A stretch of DNA of 33,106 bases, taken from contig CAYLMM010000029.1 of NCBI GenBank assembly GCA_964384825.1, forward strand, positions 1-33,106. The letters run 5' to 3'. The position numbers and the translations under genes were made by a program. Positions 23,309-30,931 of this stretch are shown here, in pieces. The notes below the pieces were generated by a model. That model saw nothing but the letters and a program-made list of their open reading frames with translations. It was not told where the DNA came from and searched no databases. The number at the start of each line of letters is the position of its first letter. The stretch's first letter is position 1. Source of the stretch: CAYLMM01 sp964384825. Its GTDB lineage: Bacteria; Krumholzibacteriota; Krumholzibacteriia; LZORAL124-64-63.

Positions 23309-25882
23309 ATGAAGCGCTTCGTCGCGGCCCTTTCCGCGGTTCTTCTCCTCACGACCCTGCTGTCGGTCGCCGTCGCGGCCGCCGACGAAACACCCGCCGC
23401 GGCTCCCGAGACGGCGGCCCCGGCCTTCTGGCTGCGTCTGGGGCCGGTTCCGGCGCCCTTGCCCGCCTTCGGCGACGAGGTATCCGGCGGCTTCGCCCTG
23501 GCCGATCTGCTGGAGCGTCCCGTCCTGGATCCGACCAGCCTGCGGCCCCGCGAGGGCGCGAAGGCGGCCCTGCCCGGCGCGGGCGATCGTTTCTGGCGCG
23601 CGGCGGCCACCGACGGCGGACGGATCTCCCTGGCGACCCCGGCCGGCAAGACTCCGGGCGAAGCGTGGCTGGCGACCTGGGTGGCGACCGATCGCTGGAC
23701 CGAGGCGACCCTGAACCTCCGCGGCGAGCATCCGGTGCGGGCCTGGATCGACGGCGAGGCCCTCGCCCTGGAAAAGAAGGATGACGACACCCGCGCCGGC
23801 GCCGCGAAGCTGACCATCGGCAAGCATCTGCTGCTGGTGCGCGCGGTCTTCGACGCCGAGGCCGAGAGCGACTGGGCGGTCGACGCCTCGCTGGAATACG
23901 CTTCGGGACCCGAGCTGGCGCTGACCATCGATCCCTCGCGGCCGGTGACCATCCGGGACGTCCTGGACGCGCCCAAGGCCGCCGGAACCGTCATCTCGCC
24001 CGACGGACGGCTGGTGGTCTGCGAGATCGGGGCGATCGACGCCGCCGGCGAGCACGAGACGTGGTTCGAGATCCGCGACGCGCGCACCGGCAAGCTCGAA
24101 CGCACCTGGCGCGGCGACGTCGGGGCGCGGAACCCGAAGTGGGCTCCGCGCGGCCATCGGCTGAGCTACGTGACCGGCGAGGAGAAGGCCGACATCTGGC
24201 TGATGGATCTGGCCGACGGCTCGGTCGAGCCGATCGTCCGCGGCGTCGAGGACCTGCAGGACTACCGCTGGGCGCCCGACGGATCCTGGCTGATCTATTC
24301 GATCGTCGAGAAGACCGAGCCCGACCCGCGGAAGGTGCTGCGGCTGCGCGATCCCGACGACCGGATGCCCTGGTTCCGGCACCGCGTGCGGCTGGTGCAG
24401 GCGGCCGTGCCCGGAGGCGCTGCGCGGCGGCTGACCGCCGGCGAGGTCGGCGTCGACGGCTGGCGGATCTCGCCCGACGGCGAGAGCGTGCTGTTCTTCC
24501 GCGAGCACGTCGACTACCAGGCCCGGCCCTACGCTCGGCGCACGCTGTGGCGGCTGGATCTCGAATCGCTGAAGGCCGGCAGGATCATCGAAGACCGCTG
24601 GATCAACGCCGCGGAATGGTCGCCCGACGGCGGCCGCCTGGCGATCCTCGGCTCCCCGTCGTCCTTCGGCGGCGCGGGCAACGTCCTGCCCGAGGACGTG
24701 CTGCCGAACGAGTACGGCGGCCAGCTGTTCATCTACGACCTGGCCGACGGTTCGGTGGAACCGGCCAGCCGCGACTTCGACCCGCAGATCTCCTCGATCC
24801 GCTGGCATCGCGACGGCCGGATCTACGCTTTGGCCCTCGACCGCCAGCGCCAGAAGGTCTTCGCCTGGGACGGCTCGTGGAAGGAGCTGGACGCGGGCGT
24901 CGAACACGTCGACGCGGTGGACTACGCCCGCGACGAACGGACGGCCGTGGTCCGGGGCTCCGGCGCCGCAGAACCGCAGAAGGTGATGATCCTCGACCTG
25001 AAGAAGGGCAAATCGAAGCTGCTGCTCGAGCCCGCGGCCGACCGCTACGCCGACATCCGGCTGGGGAAGGTCGAACCCTTCGCCGTCACGCTGCCCGACG
25101 GGCGCGAGATGGACGGGCGGGTCCACTATCCGGTGGGCTACGACCCCGACGAGACCTATCCCACGATCGTGTACTACTACGGCGGCACGTCGCCGATCAC
25201 CCGCGATTTCGGCGGCCGCTACCCGAAGAACGTCTGGACCGCCCAAGGCTACTTCGTCTACGTGCCCGAGCCCAGCGGCGCCACCGGATACGGCCAGGAA
25301 TTCGCCGCGAAACACGTGAACGACTGGGGCCGGCTGACGGCCGACGAGGTGATCGAGGGCACCAAGGCGTTCTTGGCGGCCCATCCCGCGGCCGATCCCG
25401 ACCGGCTGGGCTGCATGGGCGCCTCGTACGGCGGATTTTTGACCGAGTACCTGGTCACCCGGACCGACATGTTCGCCTGCGCGATCAGCCACGCCGGCAT
25501 CTCGTCGATCAGCAGCTACTGGGGCGAGGGAAACTGGGGCTACGTCTACGGGGCCCGCGCCCTGGCCGAGGCCTTCCCCTGGTCGGACCGCGAGCTCTAC
25601 ATCGAGCAGAGCCCGCTGTTCCACGCCGACAAGATCCACACGCCGCTGCTGCTTCTGCACGGCTCGGCCGACACCAACGTGCCGCGCGGCGAGAGCGACC
25701 AGCTCTTCGTGGCGTTGAAGCTGCTCGGACGCGAGGTGGAATACGTGCGGGTGCTGGGCCAGGACCACTGGATCCTCGACCACGACCAGCGCATCGTCTG
25801 GAACGATTCGATCATGGCCTGGTTCGCCAAGCACCTGAAGGGCCGCGAGGCCTGGTGGAACGCGCTGTACCCCGAGCGCTAG
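23309..25882 (+). CDS. Exported S9 family prolyl-oligopeptidase-like peptidase
   Basis: Secreted serine peptidase, 857 residues. Signal peptide about 1-24. Residues 100-195 resemble a jelly-roll module, judging from WLATWVATDRWTEATLNLRG and AKLTIGKHLLLVRAVF. A beta-propeller of TolB-like repeats follows (ISPDGRLVV, WAPDGSWLIYS, ISPDGESVLFF, WSPDGGRLAIL). The alpha/beta-hydrolase domain has Ser706 in GASYGGF, Asp788 in HGSADTNVP and His820 in GQDHWILD. It resembles the S9C acylaminoacyl-peptidase/DPP-like branch. GGAGG lies 5 nt before the ATG. The TAG stop shares a CTAG with the stop of convergent folK. Confidence 0.93.
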   Translation: MKRFVAALSAVLLLTTLLSVAVAAADETPAAAPETAAPAFWLRLGPVPAPLPAFGDEVSGGFALADLLERPVLDPTSLRPREGAKAALPGAGDRFWRAAATDGGRISLATPAGKTPGEAWLATWVATDRWTEATLNLRGEHPVRAWIDGEALALEKKDDDTRAGAAKLTIGKHLLLVRAVFDAEAESDWAVDASLEYASGPELALTIDPSRPVTIRDVLDAPKAAGTVISPDGRLVVCEIGAIDAAGEHETWFEIRDARTGKLERTWRGDVGARNPKWAPRGHRLSYVTGEEKADIWLMDLADGSVEPIVRGVEDLQDYRWAPDGSWLIYSIVEKTEPDPRKVLRLRDPDDRMPWFRHRVRLVQAAVPGGAARRLTAGEVGVDGWRISPDGESVLFFREHVDYQARPYARRTLWRLDLESLKAGRIIEDRWINAAEWSPDGGRLAILGSPSSFGGAGNVLPEDVLPNEYGGQLFIYDLADGSVEPASRDFDPQISSIRWHRDGRIYALALDRQRQKVFAWDGSWKELDAGVEHVDAVDYARDERTAVVRGSGAAEPQKVMILDLKKGKSKLLLEPAADRYADIRLGKVEPFAVTLPDGREMDGRVHYPVGYDPDETYPTIVYYYGGTSPITRDFGGRYPKNVWTAQGYFVYVPEPSGATGYGQEFAAKHVNDWGRLTADEVIEGTKAFLAAHPAADPDRLGCMGASYGGFLTEYLVTRTDMFACAISHAGISSISSYWGEGNWGYVYGARALAEAFPWSDRELYIEQSPLFHADKIHTPLLLLHGSADTNVPRGESDQLFVALKLLGREVEYVRVLGQDHWILDHDQRIVWNDSIMAWFAKHLKGREAWWNALYPER

Positions 25883-26412
25883 CTCCGGGGTTCGCCGTTC
25901 GAAGCACCGAGCCGGAAATCGGGCCGCTCCCTCGGGGGCGGCCCTTCGCACGCCGCGACCAGCCGCCCGGCGATCGCGGCCAGGGTCTCGCCGGTCTCCG
26001 GGTGGACCAGATGCGGGGCGACGGCCGCCAGCGGCACCGCGACGTGGGCCCGGCGCAGGATGTCCGGGTCGGGCGCCGGTCCCCGCGCGAGCCCGTCCCT
26101 CGACCGGCTCCACAGCGCGACGTCGATGTCGATCGTGCGCGGGGCGTTGGGCTCGCCGGGCACGCGCACCCTGCCGAGTTCGCGCTCGATGCCGGCGATC
26201 GCCGACTCCTTCAATTCCCGGGCCGTCAGCCCGGTCCGCAGCAGCAGGGCCGCGTTCAGGAAAAGGGGCGTTCCGGGCGCTCCCACCGGCTCGGTGACGT
26301 AGACCGGCGAGACGACGCGGATTTCGCCGAAGTCCGCCAGCATCGCGACGGCCAGCCGCAGATTGGTTTCCGGATCGATGTTCGAGCCCAGGGAGAGGTA
26401 CGCGTCGTTCAT
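25879..26412 (-). CDS. folK: 2-amino-4-hydroxy-6-hydroxymethyldihydropteridine diphosphokinase
   Basis: Folate-pathway HPPK that transfers pyrophosphate from ATP to hydroxymethyl-dihydropterin, 177 residues. It shows SLGSNIDPETNL at the start and RTIDIDVAL, whose Arg92, Asp95 and Asp97 fall on the same numbers as the E. coli magnesium and ATP ligands. The C-terminal tail is about 20 residues longer than usual. The ATG overlaps the folB stop as ATGA, fixing the start. It is the final gene of a long minus-strand operon and ends in a CTAG shared with the convergent peptidase. Confidence 0.95.
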   Translation of the reverse strand: MNDAYLSLGSNIDPETNLRLAVAMLADFGEIRVVSPVYVTEPVGAPGTPLFLNAALLLRTGLTARELKESAIAGIERELGRVRVPGEPNAPRTIDIDVALWSRSRDGLARGPAPDPDILRRAHVAVPLAAVAPHLVHPETGETLAAIAGRLVAACEGPPPRERPDFRLGASNGEPRS

Positions 26413-26849
26413 GGGGCCGCAGGCGACGAGTCGGATGGTTTCGGGGAAGGATCGTCGGCCGCGAAATCGGCGACCGTGCGGGTGAGGGTCACCCCCACCG
26501 ACCGCGCGAAACGCAGGGCGCCCGGCTTCTCCACCGAGACCACGGCCTCGACCACCGGATGCCGCGTGATGATCAGCCGCGCGATCTCGGTGGCCAGTTT
26601 TTCGACCGTGTGGAAGCTGGAACGCTCGACCAGGGCGATCACGTCCTTGGTGATCGACCGGTAGTTGACCGCGTCGGTGATCTCGTCGGTCGCCCCGGCC
26701 GGCGCCACGTCCACGCCCAGATCCAGGTTGATCAGCACATCCTGGCGCTTGGTCCGCTCGTCGGGCTTGATGCCGACGATGGTCCGCAGCAGCAGGTCGC
26801 GGACATGGATCCGGTCGCGACCGGCGGGATGGACGTTCGCAGTAGACAT
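26409..26849 (-). CDS. folB: Dihydroneopterin aldolase / FolX-type epimerase family protein
   Basis: Pterin-pathway enzyme of the FolB/FolX fold, 146 residues. FolB cleaves dihydroneopterin to hydroxymethyl-dihydropterin; FolX epimerises dihydroneopterin triphosphate. Here the N-terminal half (LRTIVGIKPDERTKRQDVLI, DAVNYRSITKDVI) looks like FolX. The catalytic region (VEKPGALRFARSVGV with Lys108, and Tyr63) keeps the KPGA of FolB. The direct neighbour folK favours an aldolase role; the pteridine-reductase-like gene upstream leaves the FolX option open. The start at 26849 has a weak Shine-Dalgarno site. It lies 9 nt after the SDR gene and overlaps folK. The last 20 residues are Pro/Ser-rich and poorly conserved. 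Confidence 0.85.
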   Translation of the reverse strand: MSTANVHPAGRDRIHVRDLLLRTIVGIKPDERTKRQDVLINLDLGVDVAPAGATDEITDAVNYRSITKDVIALVERSSFHTVEKLATEIARLIITRHPVVEAVVSVEKPGALRFARSVGVTLTRTVADFAADDPSPKPSDSSPAAP

Positions 26850-26858
26850 GTCCCGACT

Positions 26859-27605
26859 CTACACCAGGTGCCGCCCGCCGTCCACGCAGATGGTCTGGCC
26901 GGTGATCGAGGAGGTGGCCAGCAGGAAGACCAGGGCCGCGCAGACATCCCCCAGCGGCGGGAAGCGGCGCAGCGGGATCTCGGCGCGCAGTGTGTGCATG
27001 TAATCCTCGGAGGCCTTCTCGGGCGGCAGCACGGCGCCCAGCGCGATCTCGTTGACCCGCAGCCGGGGCGCCAGCGCGACGGCCAGCCCGCGGGTCAGGC
27101 CGTGCAGGGCCGACTTGCTGATCGTGTAGGGGAAGTGGTCGGCCCCGGGGCGCAGCGCCCGCCAGTCGTTCAGGTTCACGATGTCGCCGGCGGCGTCGCC
27201 GGGCAGGGCGTCGGCCACCGCGCGGGCCAGCAGCAGCGGCGCCCGGGCGTGCAGCGCGTGGTTCAGATCCCAGGCCGCGGCGTCGGCGTCATCGATTCCG
27301 CCCTGCTCGAAGACCGAGGCGTTGTTGACCAGGATGTCGATCGGTCCGAGGGCGGCGGCCGCCTCGGCGACCGTTCGCACGGAAGCCTCGGGATCGGCGA
27401 GATCGCTCCGCACCAGGGCGGCGCGGCGGCCCAGCGCCTCGATCGCGGCGGCGGTCTCCCGCGCGTCCCGTTCCGAGTTCCGGTAATGCACCGCCACGTC
27501 GGCGCCGTTCTCGGCCAGCGTCAGCGCCAACGCGCGCCCCACCCGCCGCGCCGCGCCGGTGACCAGGGCCGTACGGCCCGCCAGGCAATTCCTCGAGATG
27601 GTCAT
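26859..27605 (-). CDS. Pteridine-reductase-like short-chain dehydrogenase (FolM/PTR1 type)
   Basis: NADPH-dependent SDR, 248 residues. The glycine motif is TGAARRVG (16-23), with Arg21 in the TGxxxRxG form typical of pteridine reductases. NNAS (94-97) and YTISK (Tyr160, Lys164) are intact. The usual catalytic Ser is replaced: Asp147 lies 13 residues before Tyr160, the same spacing as Asp181-Tyr194 in Leishmania PTR1. The adjacent folB and folK support a role in reducing dihydropterin or dihydrofolate. A strong GGGAGGA precedes the ATG. The gene lies 12 nt after the first Smr gene. A generic SDR is the alternative. Confidence 0.8.
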   Translation of the reverse strand: MTISRNCLAGRTALVTGAARRVGRALALTLAENGADVAVHYRNSERDARETAAAIEALGRRAALVRSDLADPEASVRTVAEAAAALGPIDILVNNASVFEQGGIDDADAAAWDLNHALHARAPLLLARAVADALPGDAAGDIVNLNDWRALRPGADHFPYTISKSALHGLTRGLAVALAPRLRVNEIALGAVLPPEKASEDYMHTLRAEIPLRRFPPLGDVCAALVFLLATSSITGQTICVDGGRHLV

Positions 27606-27617
27606 GAGATCCTCCCT

Positions 27618-27968
27618 CTAACGCAGTCGCAGCACCGAGGCTCCGGCGCCGCCCCAGTCGCGGGGCGCCTCGCGGACGTCGGCCACCTGGGCGGGATGCT
27701 CGGCGCACCACGACAGGACCATCGGGCCGATGACCGGCTTGCCGCCCGGCGATCCGCGCCCGCGTCCATGGACGATCAGCAGTTCGGACGTGCCGCGCGC
27801 CCGGTGGCGGGCGACCGCGGCCTCGAGCACCGCCAGGGCTTCCTCGGCCCGCATGTGGCGCAGGTTCACCGTCGGCGGCAGGGGTCCCGAGGGACGCCGG
27901 GCGCCGGGAACATCGTCGTCCCAGGCGTCGAAGCGGATCGAGCGGCGCTTGCGCTTGCGGGCCGCCAT
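27618..27968 (-). CDS. Smr domain protein (first of a tandem pair)
   Basis: Small nucleic-acid-associated protein, 116 residues. After a basic tail (MAARKRKRR) it has a degenerate Smr domain: VNLRHMRAEEAL replaces the usual DLRG-type motif of MutS2-like Smr domains, and LLIVHGRG (His67) matches HGKG. The ending SVLRLR is typical. The ATG at 27968 shares a base with the upstream Smr stop (TGATG), and GGAGG lies 4 nt before it. A GTG one codon earlier is too close to that site. Smr domains nick branched DNA or cleave RNA; the changed acidic residue may weaken catalysis here. Confidence 0.86.
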   Translation of the reverse strand: MAARKRKRRSIRFDAWDDDVPGARRPSGPLPPTVNLRHMRAEEALAVLEAAVARHRARGTSELLIVHGRGRGSPGGKPVIGPMVLSWCAEHPAQVADVREAPRDWGGAGASVLRLR

Positions 27969-28297
27969 CACGCCTCCCCCGCCGGCCGCAGGCGGACCAC
28001 CGTCGCGCCCCAGGAGCCGGCGTCGGCGGCCAGCGAAAAGCTCTCGACGTCTTCGCGGCGCCGCAGCACGGCGTGCACGGTCTCGCGCAGCGCCCCGATC
28101 CCCTTGCCGTGGATGATCCTCACGTCCAGCACGCCTTCCCGCCGACAGGCGTCCAGATAGTCGCCCACCAGATCCTTCGCGTCGCGCGGCCGGAACATGT
28201 GCAGGTCGAGCACGCCGTCGATCGGCATGTCGGCCGCCTCGCCGGGCTCCCCGGCCCGTCCGCCGCCCCCCCCGCGCTTCGCTTCGTCCGCGTTCAC
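27968..28297 (-). CDS. Smr domain protein (second of a tandem pair)
   Basis: Smr-domain protein of 109 residues with intact motifs: VLDLHMF (Asp31, His33) and IIHGKGIGALR (His63), then WGATVVRLR. It is better conserved than its neighbour, so the two are divergent paralogues. The start is taken as a GTG at 28297 with GGGAG 5 nt upstream; an in-frame ATG at codon 24 is the alternative. The N-terminal 20 residues are Gly-rich and contain a run of eight C on the plus strand (28266-28273). The frame stays open far upstream antisense to nothing meaningful, so the short form is chosen. Only 50 nt separate it from the DASS gene. Confidence 0.84.
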   Translation of the reverse strand: MNADEAKRGGGGGRAGEPGEAADMPIDGVLDLHMFRPRDAKDLVGDYLDACRREGVLDVRIIHGKGIGALRETVHAVLRRREDVESFSLAADAGSWGATVVRLRPAGEA

Positions 28298-28347
28298 GTC
28301 GTCTCCCGCATCCCGCCGCGCGACGGCGTCTTCCGGTCCGCGCGGCG

Positions 28348-29910
28348 TCAATTCCCGGCGGCGATCGATGCCGCCCACTGCGGCGTCTCGTTCATCGGCA
28401 CGCCGAAGGCCGCCTCGCCGAGGAAGTATATACATAGGGTGATCAGGACGGCTCCGACAAGATTCAGCACGATGCCGACGCGCACCATGTCCGCGATCCG
28501 CACGCGGCCGGTGCCGAAGATGATGGCGTTGGGCGGCGTGGCGACCGGCAGCATGAAGGCGCAGGAGGCCGACAGGGTCGCCGGAACCATCAGCAGCAGG
28601 GGGTTGGCGTCGATCCCGACCGCCGCGGCCGCCAGCACCGGCAGCGCCATCTGGGTCGTGGCGGTGTTGCTGGTCAGTTCGGTCAGGAACGTCATCCCCA
28701 GGCAGATCGAGATCACCAGGACCGGCGGCGGCAGGGCGTCGAGGCCCGCCAGCCGCTCGCCCAGCCACAGGGTCAGGCCCGAGGCGGTGAAGCCGTGGGC
28801 CAGGGCGAATCCGCCGCCGAAGAGCAGCACCACGCCCCAGGGCAGGTTGCGGGCGGTCGGCCAATCCATGATGCGGCCCGGCCGGGCCCGCGACGGCGCC
28901 ACGAACAGCAGCAGCGCCACGGCGATCGCCACCGTCCCGTCGTCCAGCAGATGCCCGTGCGGCAGCAGGTCGGACCATCCCGGCAGACGCGTCGCGCCCA
29001 AGTCCAGGCCGGCGCGGGTCAGCCAGAGGGCGGCCAGCAGCACGAAATCGGCCAGCACGATCTTCTCTTCCCACGACATCGGGCCCAGCCGCCGCCTTTC
29101 CTGCTCGAAGACCGAGCGGTCGATCAGCCCGCGCAGACGGCCCAGGCGGAATCCCGCGGTCAGCACCAGCCAGGCCGCCGCCAGCATCAGCAGCGAAAGG
29201 GGCAGGCCCAGGATCATCCACGAGGCGAAGCTCACCTCGGGCGCCGCGGGAAACAGCAGCGCCAGGTTGCTGACGAACAGGGGGTTGGGCGGCGTGCCGA
29301 TCAGGGTGGCCAGGCCGCCGACCGACGCGCCGTAGGCCGTGCCCAGCAGCAGGGCCACGCCGAAGCGCCGCGATCCGGGCCCCGGATGATGCTTCGCGAC
29401 GCGCCGGATCACCGCGCCGGCGATCGGCACCATCATCATCGTGGTGGCGGTGTTGCTGATCCACATCGAAAGGAACGCGGCCGCGGCCATGAATCCCATC
29501 AGCACCCCGCGCGCGTGGCCGCCGACGGCCAGGATCACCGCCAGGGCGATCCGCCGGTGCAGCTTCCAGCGCTCCATCGCCAGCGCGACCACGAATCCGC
29601 CCAGGAACAGGAAGATGATGCTGTTGAAGTAGACCGGGGCGACGGCGCGGCCCGACATGATCCCCAGCAAGGGGTAGAGGGCCACCGGCAGCAGGGCGGT
29701 CGCCGCCAGCGGAACGGCTTCGGTGATCCACCAGACCGCCATCCAGACGGCGACGGCCGCCATAGGGGTGGCGGCCGGGCGGGAAGGATCGAGATCGGCG
29801 AAGACCAGCAGGGCGATCGCGGCGGCCGGGCCGAGCCAGAGACCGATCCGGGCCGAACGCCCCGGCCCGCAATCCTCGGCCGCCTGGAGCCTGGCCCCCG
29901 GACGCGTCAT
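28348..29910 (-). CDS. DASS (SLC13) family sodium/anion symporter
   Basis: Membrane transporter of the divalent anion:Na+ symporter family, 520 residues with about 11-12 helices. Two SNT motifs that bind sodium and substrate are present: SNTATTMMMVP (152-162) and SNTATTQMALP (414-424). ATLIGTPPNPLF and PVATPPNAIIFG are the paired repeats. Likely substrates are C4-dicarboxylates, but sulfate or phosphate cannot be excluded. GGGAGG lies 3 nt before the ATG, which overlaps the stop of the DUF2797 gene as ATGA. It shares an operon with DUF2797 and probably the Smr and pterin genes. Confidence 0.93.
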   Translation of the reverse strand: MTRPGARLQAAEDCGPGRSARIGLWLGPAAAIALLVFADLDPSRPAATPMAAVAVWMAVWWITEAVPLAATALLPVALYPLLGIMSGRAVAPVYFNSIIFLFLGGFVVALAMERWKLHRRIALAVILAVGGHARGVLMGFMAAAAFLSMWISNTATTMMMVPIAGAVIRRVAKHHPGPGSRRFGVALLLGTAYGASVGGLATLIGTPPNPLFVSNLALLFPAAPEVSFASWMILGLPLSLLMLAAAWLVLTAGFRLGRLRGLIDRSVFEQERRRLGPMSWEEKIVLADFVLLAALWLTRAGLDLGATRLPGWSDLLPHGHLLDDGTVAIAVALLLFVAPSRARPGRIMDWPTARNLPWGVVLLFGGGFALAHGFTASGLTLWLGERLAGLDALPPPVLVISICLGMTFLTELTSNTATTQMALPVLAAAAVGIDANPLLLMVPATLSASCAFMLPVATPPNAIIFGTGRVRIADMVRVGIVLNLVGAVLITLCIYFLGEAAFGVPMNETPQWAASIAAGN

Positions 29911-30758
29911 CCGCCTCCCCCCTCGTCGATATCGGCGTGGACCGACACCCGGTAGCCGGCGAACTTGCGCACGTTGATCACGCCGGTGTCGAAGATCAGG
30001 TACTGGCCCTTGATCCCGTCGAGCACCCCCCCGACCACCGGCGTGCGGTCGAGGTTCAGGCTCTTGACCTTCAGCGGCCGTCGCAGCACCGGATAGCGGA
30101 ACTCGCGCATCGCGCGTTCGGCCGTCGGCAGCGGCTCGACCCCGCGCGCGGCCAGGGCCTCGAGGATCTCGGCGGCGAAGGCCTCGAGATCGGCCTCGGC
30201 CTTCTCCTCCTTCAGCATCCTCATCCAGTGCGTGCGGTCGGCGTAATGTTGCGCCAGATCGTGCTCGATCAGACCGACCTCGCGGCGGCTGGGCAGTTCG
30301 GCCAGCGGGATCGCCGCGGTCGCGCCCTGGTCGATCCACCGGCTCGGCACGTTGACCCGCCGGGTGATGCCCACCTTGCAGCCCGAGGTCAGCGAAACGT
30401 ACAGGATGTGGGGCTGGAAGCACTGCGCCTGCGCGAAATCCTCCTCGCGGCAGGGATGCTCCGGATCGCCGTGGTGGCAGAGCTCGGGCTTGACCATGCA
30501 GATGTCGGCCGCGGCCAGGCTCCGCGAACAGGGAAAGCAGTAGCCCTGGTTGAAGGTCTTCTTGGTGGGACGGCCGCAGGCCACGCAGTTGATCTCGCCG
30601 GTGAAGCGCAGTTCCATCCGGCGGCCCAGCAGGGGAGCCAGCGGCAGGTCGGCGACGCGGGCGGACTCGTCGTGCCAACCGTCGGCCAGGTAGTAGGACA
30701 CCGGGTCGGCGGCTTCGACGCGCATCTTGCGCAGGGTGGCGGTCCAGAGTTCGGGCAT
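29907..30758 (-). CDS. DUF2797 family protein with zinc-binding cysteines
   Basis: Cytoplasmic protein of unknown function, 283 residues. It shows Cys58-x2-Cys61 and Cys74-x2-Cys77, a probable zinc ribbon, then more Cys/His (Cys87, Cys94, His95, Cys103, Cys113). ILYVSLTSGCKVGITRR (about 118-134) and RWIDQGA follow; the Y-x-KVGITR pattern recalls GIY-YIG nucleases, but this is only a resemblance. The ATG at 30758 has AAAGG upstream; the 52-codon upstream extension lacks support. The stop overlaps the DASS start. It is divergent from spmAB and probably the first gene of the long minus-strand operon. Residues 270-283 are Gly/Asp-rich. Confidence 0.87.
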   Translation of the reverse strand: MPELWTATLRKMRVEAADPVSYYLADGWHDESARVADLPLAPLLGRRMELRFTGEINCVACGRPTKKTFNQGYCFPCSRSLAAADICMVKPELCHHGDPEHPCREEDFAQAQCFQPHILYVSLTSGCKVGITRRVNVPSRWIDQGATAAIPLAELPSRREVGLIEHDLAQHYADRTHWMRMLKEEKAEADLEAFAAEILEALAARGVEPLPTAERAMREFRYPVLRRPLKVKSLNLDRTPVVGGVLDGIKGQYLIFDTGVINVRKFAGYRVSVHADIDEGGGG

Positions 30759-30839
30759 GGGGGCCTTTCGGTTGGCACGGGGGCGAAGAGAAGAGACGCC
30801 GCGGTCGCCGTTGACGATAGCATGGATCGGGAGGATCGT

Positions 30840-30857
30840 CGCCCCCGCCCGGGGGCG
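30840..30857. repeat. GC-rich inverted repeat in the divergent DUF2797/spmAB intergenic region
   Basis: CGCCCCC (30840-30846) and GGGGGCG (30851-30857) with a 4-nt spacer form a 7-bp palindrome in the 173-nt region between two divergent starts. It might be an operator or just a composition effect; no clear promoter pair was found around it. Confidence 0.35.
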
Positions 30858-30931
30858 GGGCTCCCCATTTCCCCCATGACAACCGCCCCCGCGCGCCCTA
30901 TCCTCCGGCGGCAAGGAGGTTTCTTCGCACC

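Noticed and set aside
23240..26113. A 957-codon minus-strand open frame across the S9 peptidase
   Set aside because: It is a compositional shadow of the peptidase, whose Ser-Asp-His triad and propeller repeats are on the plus strand.
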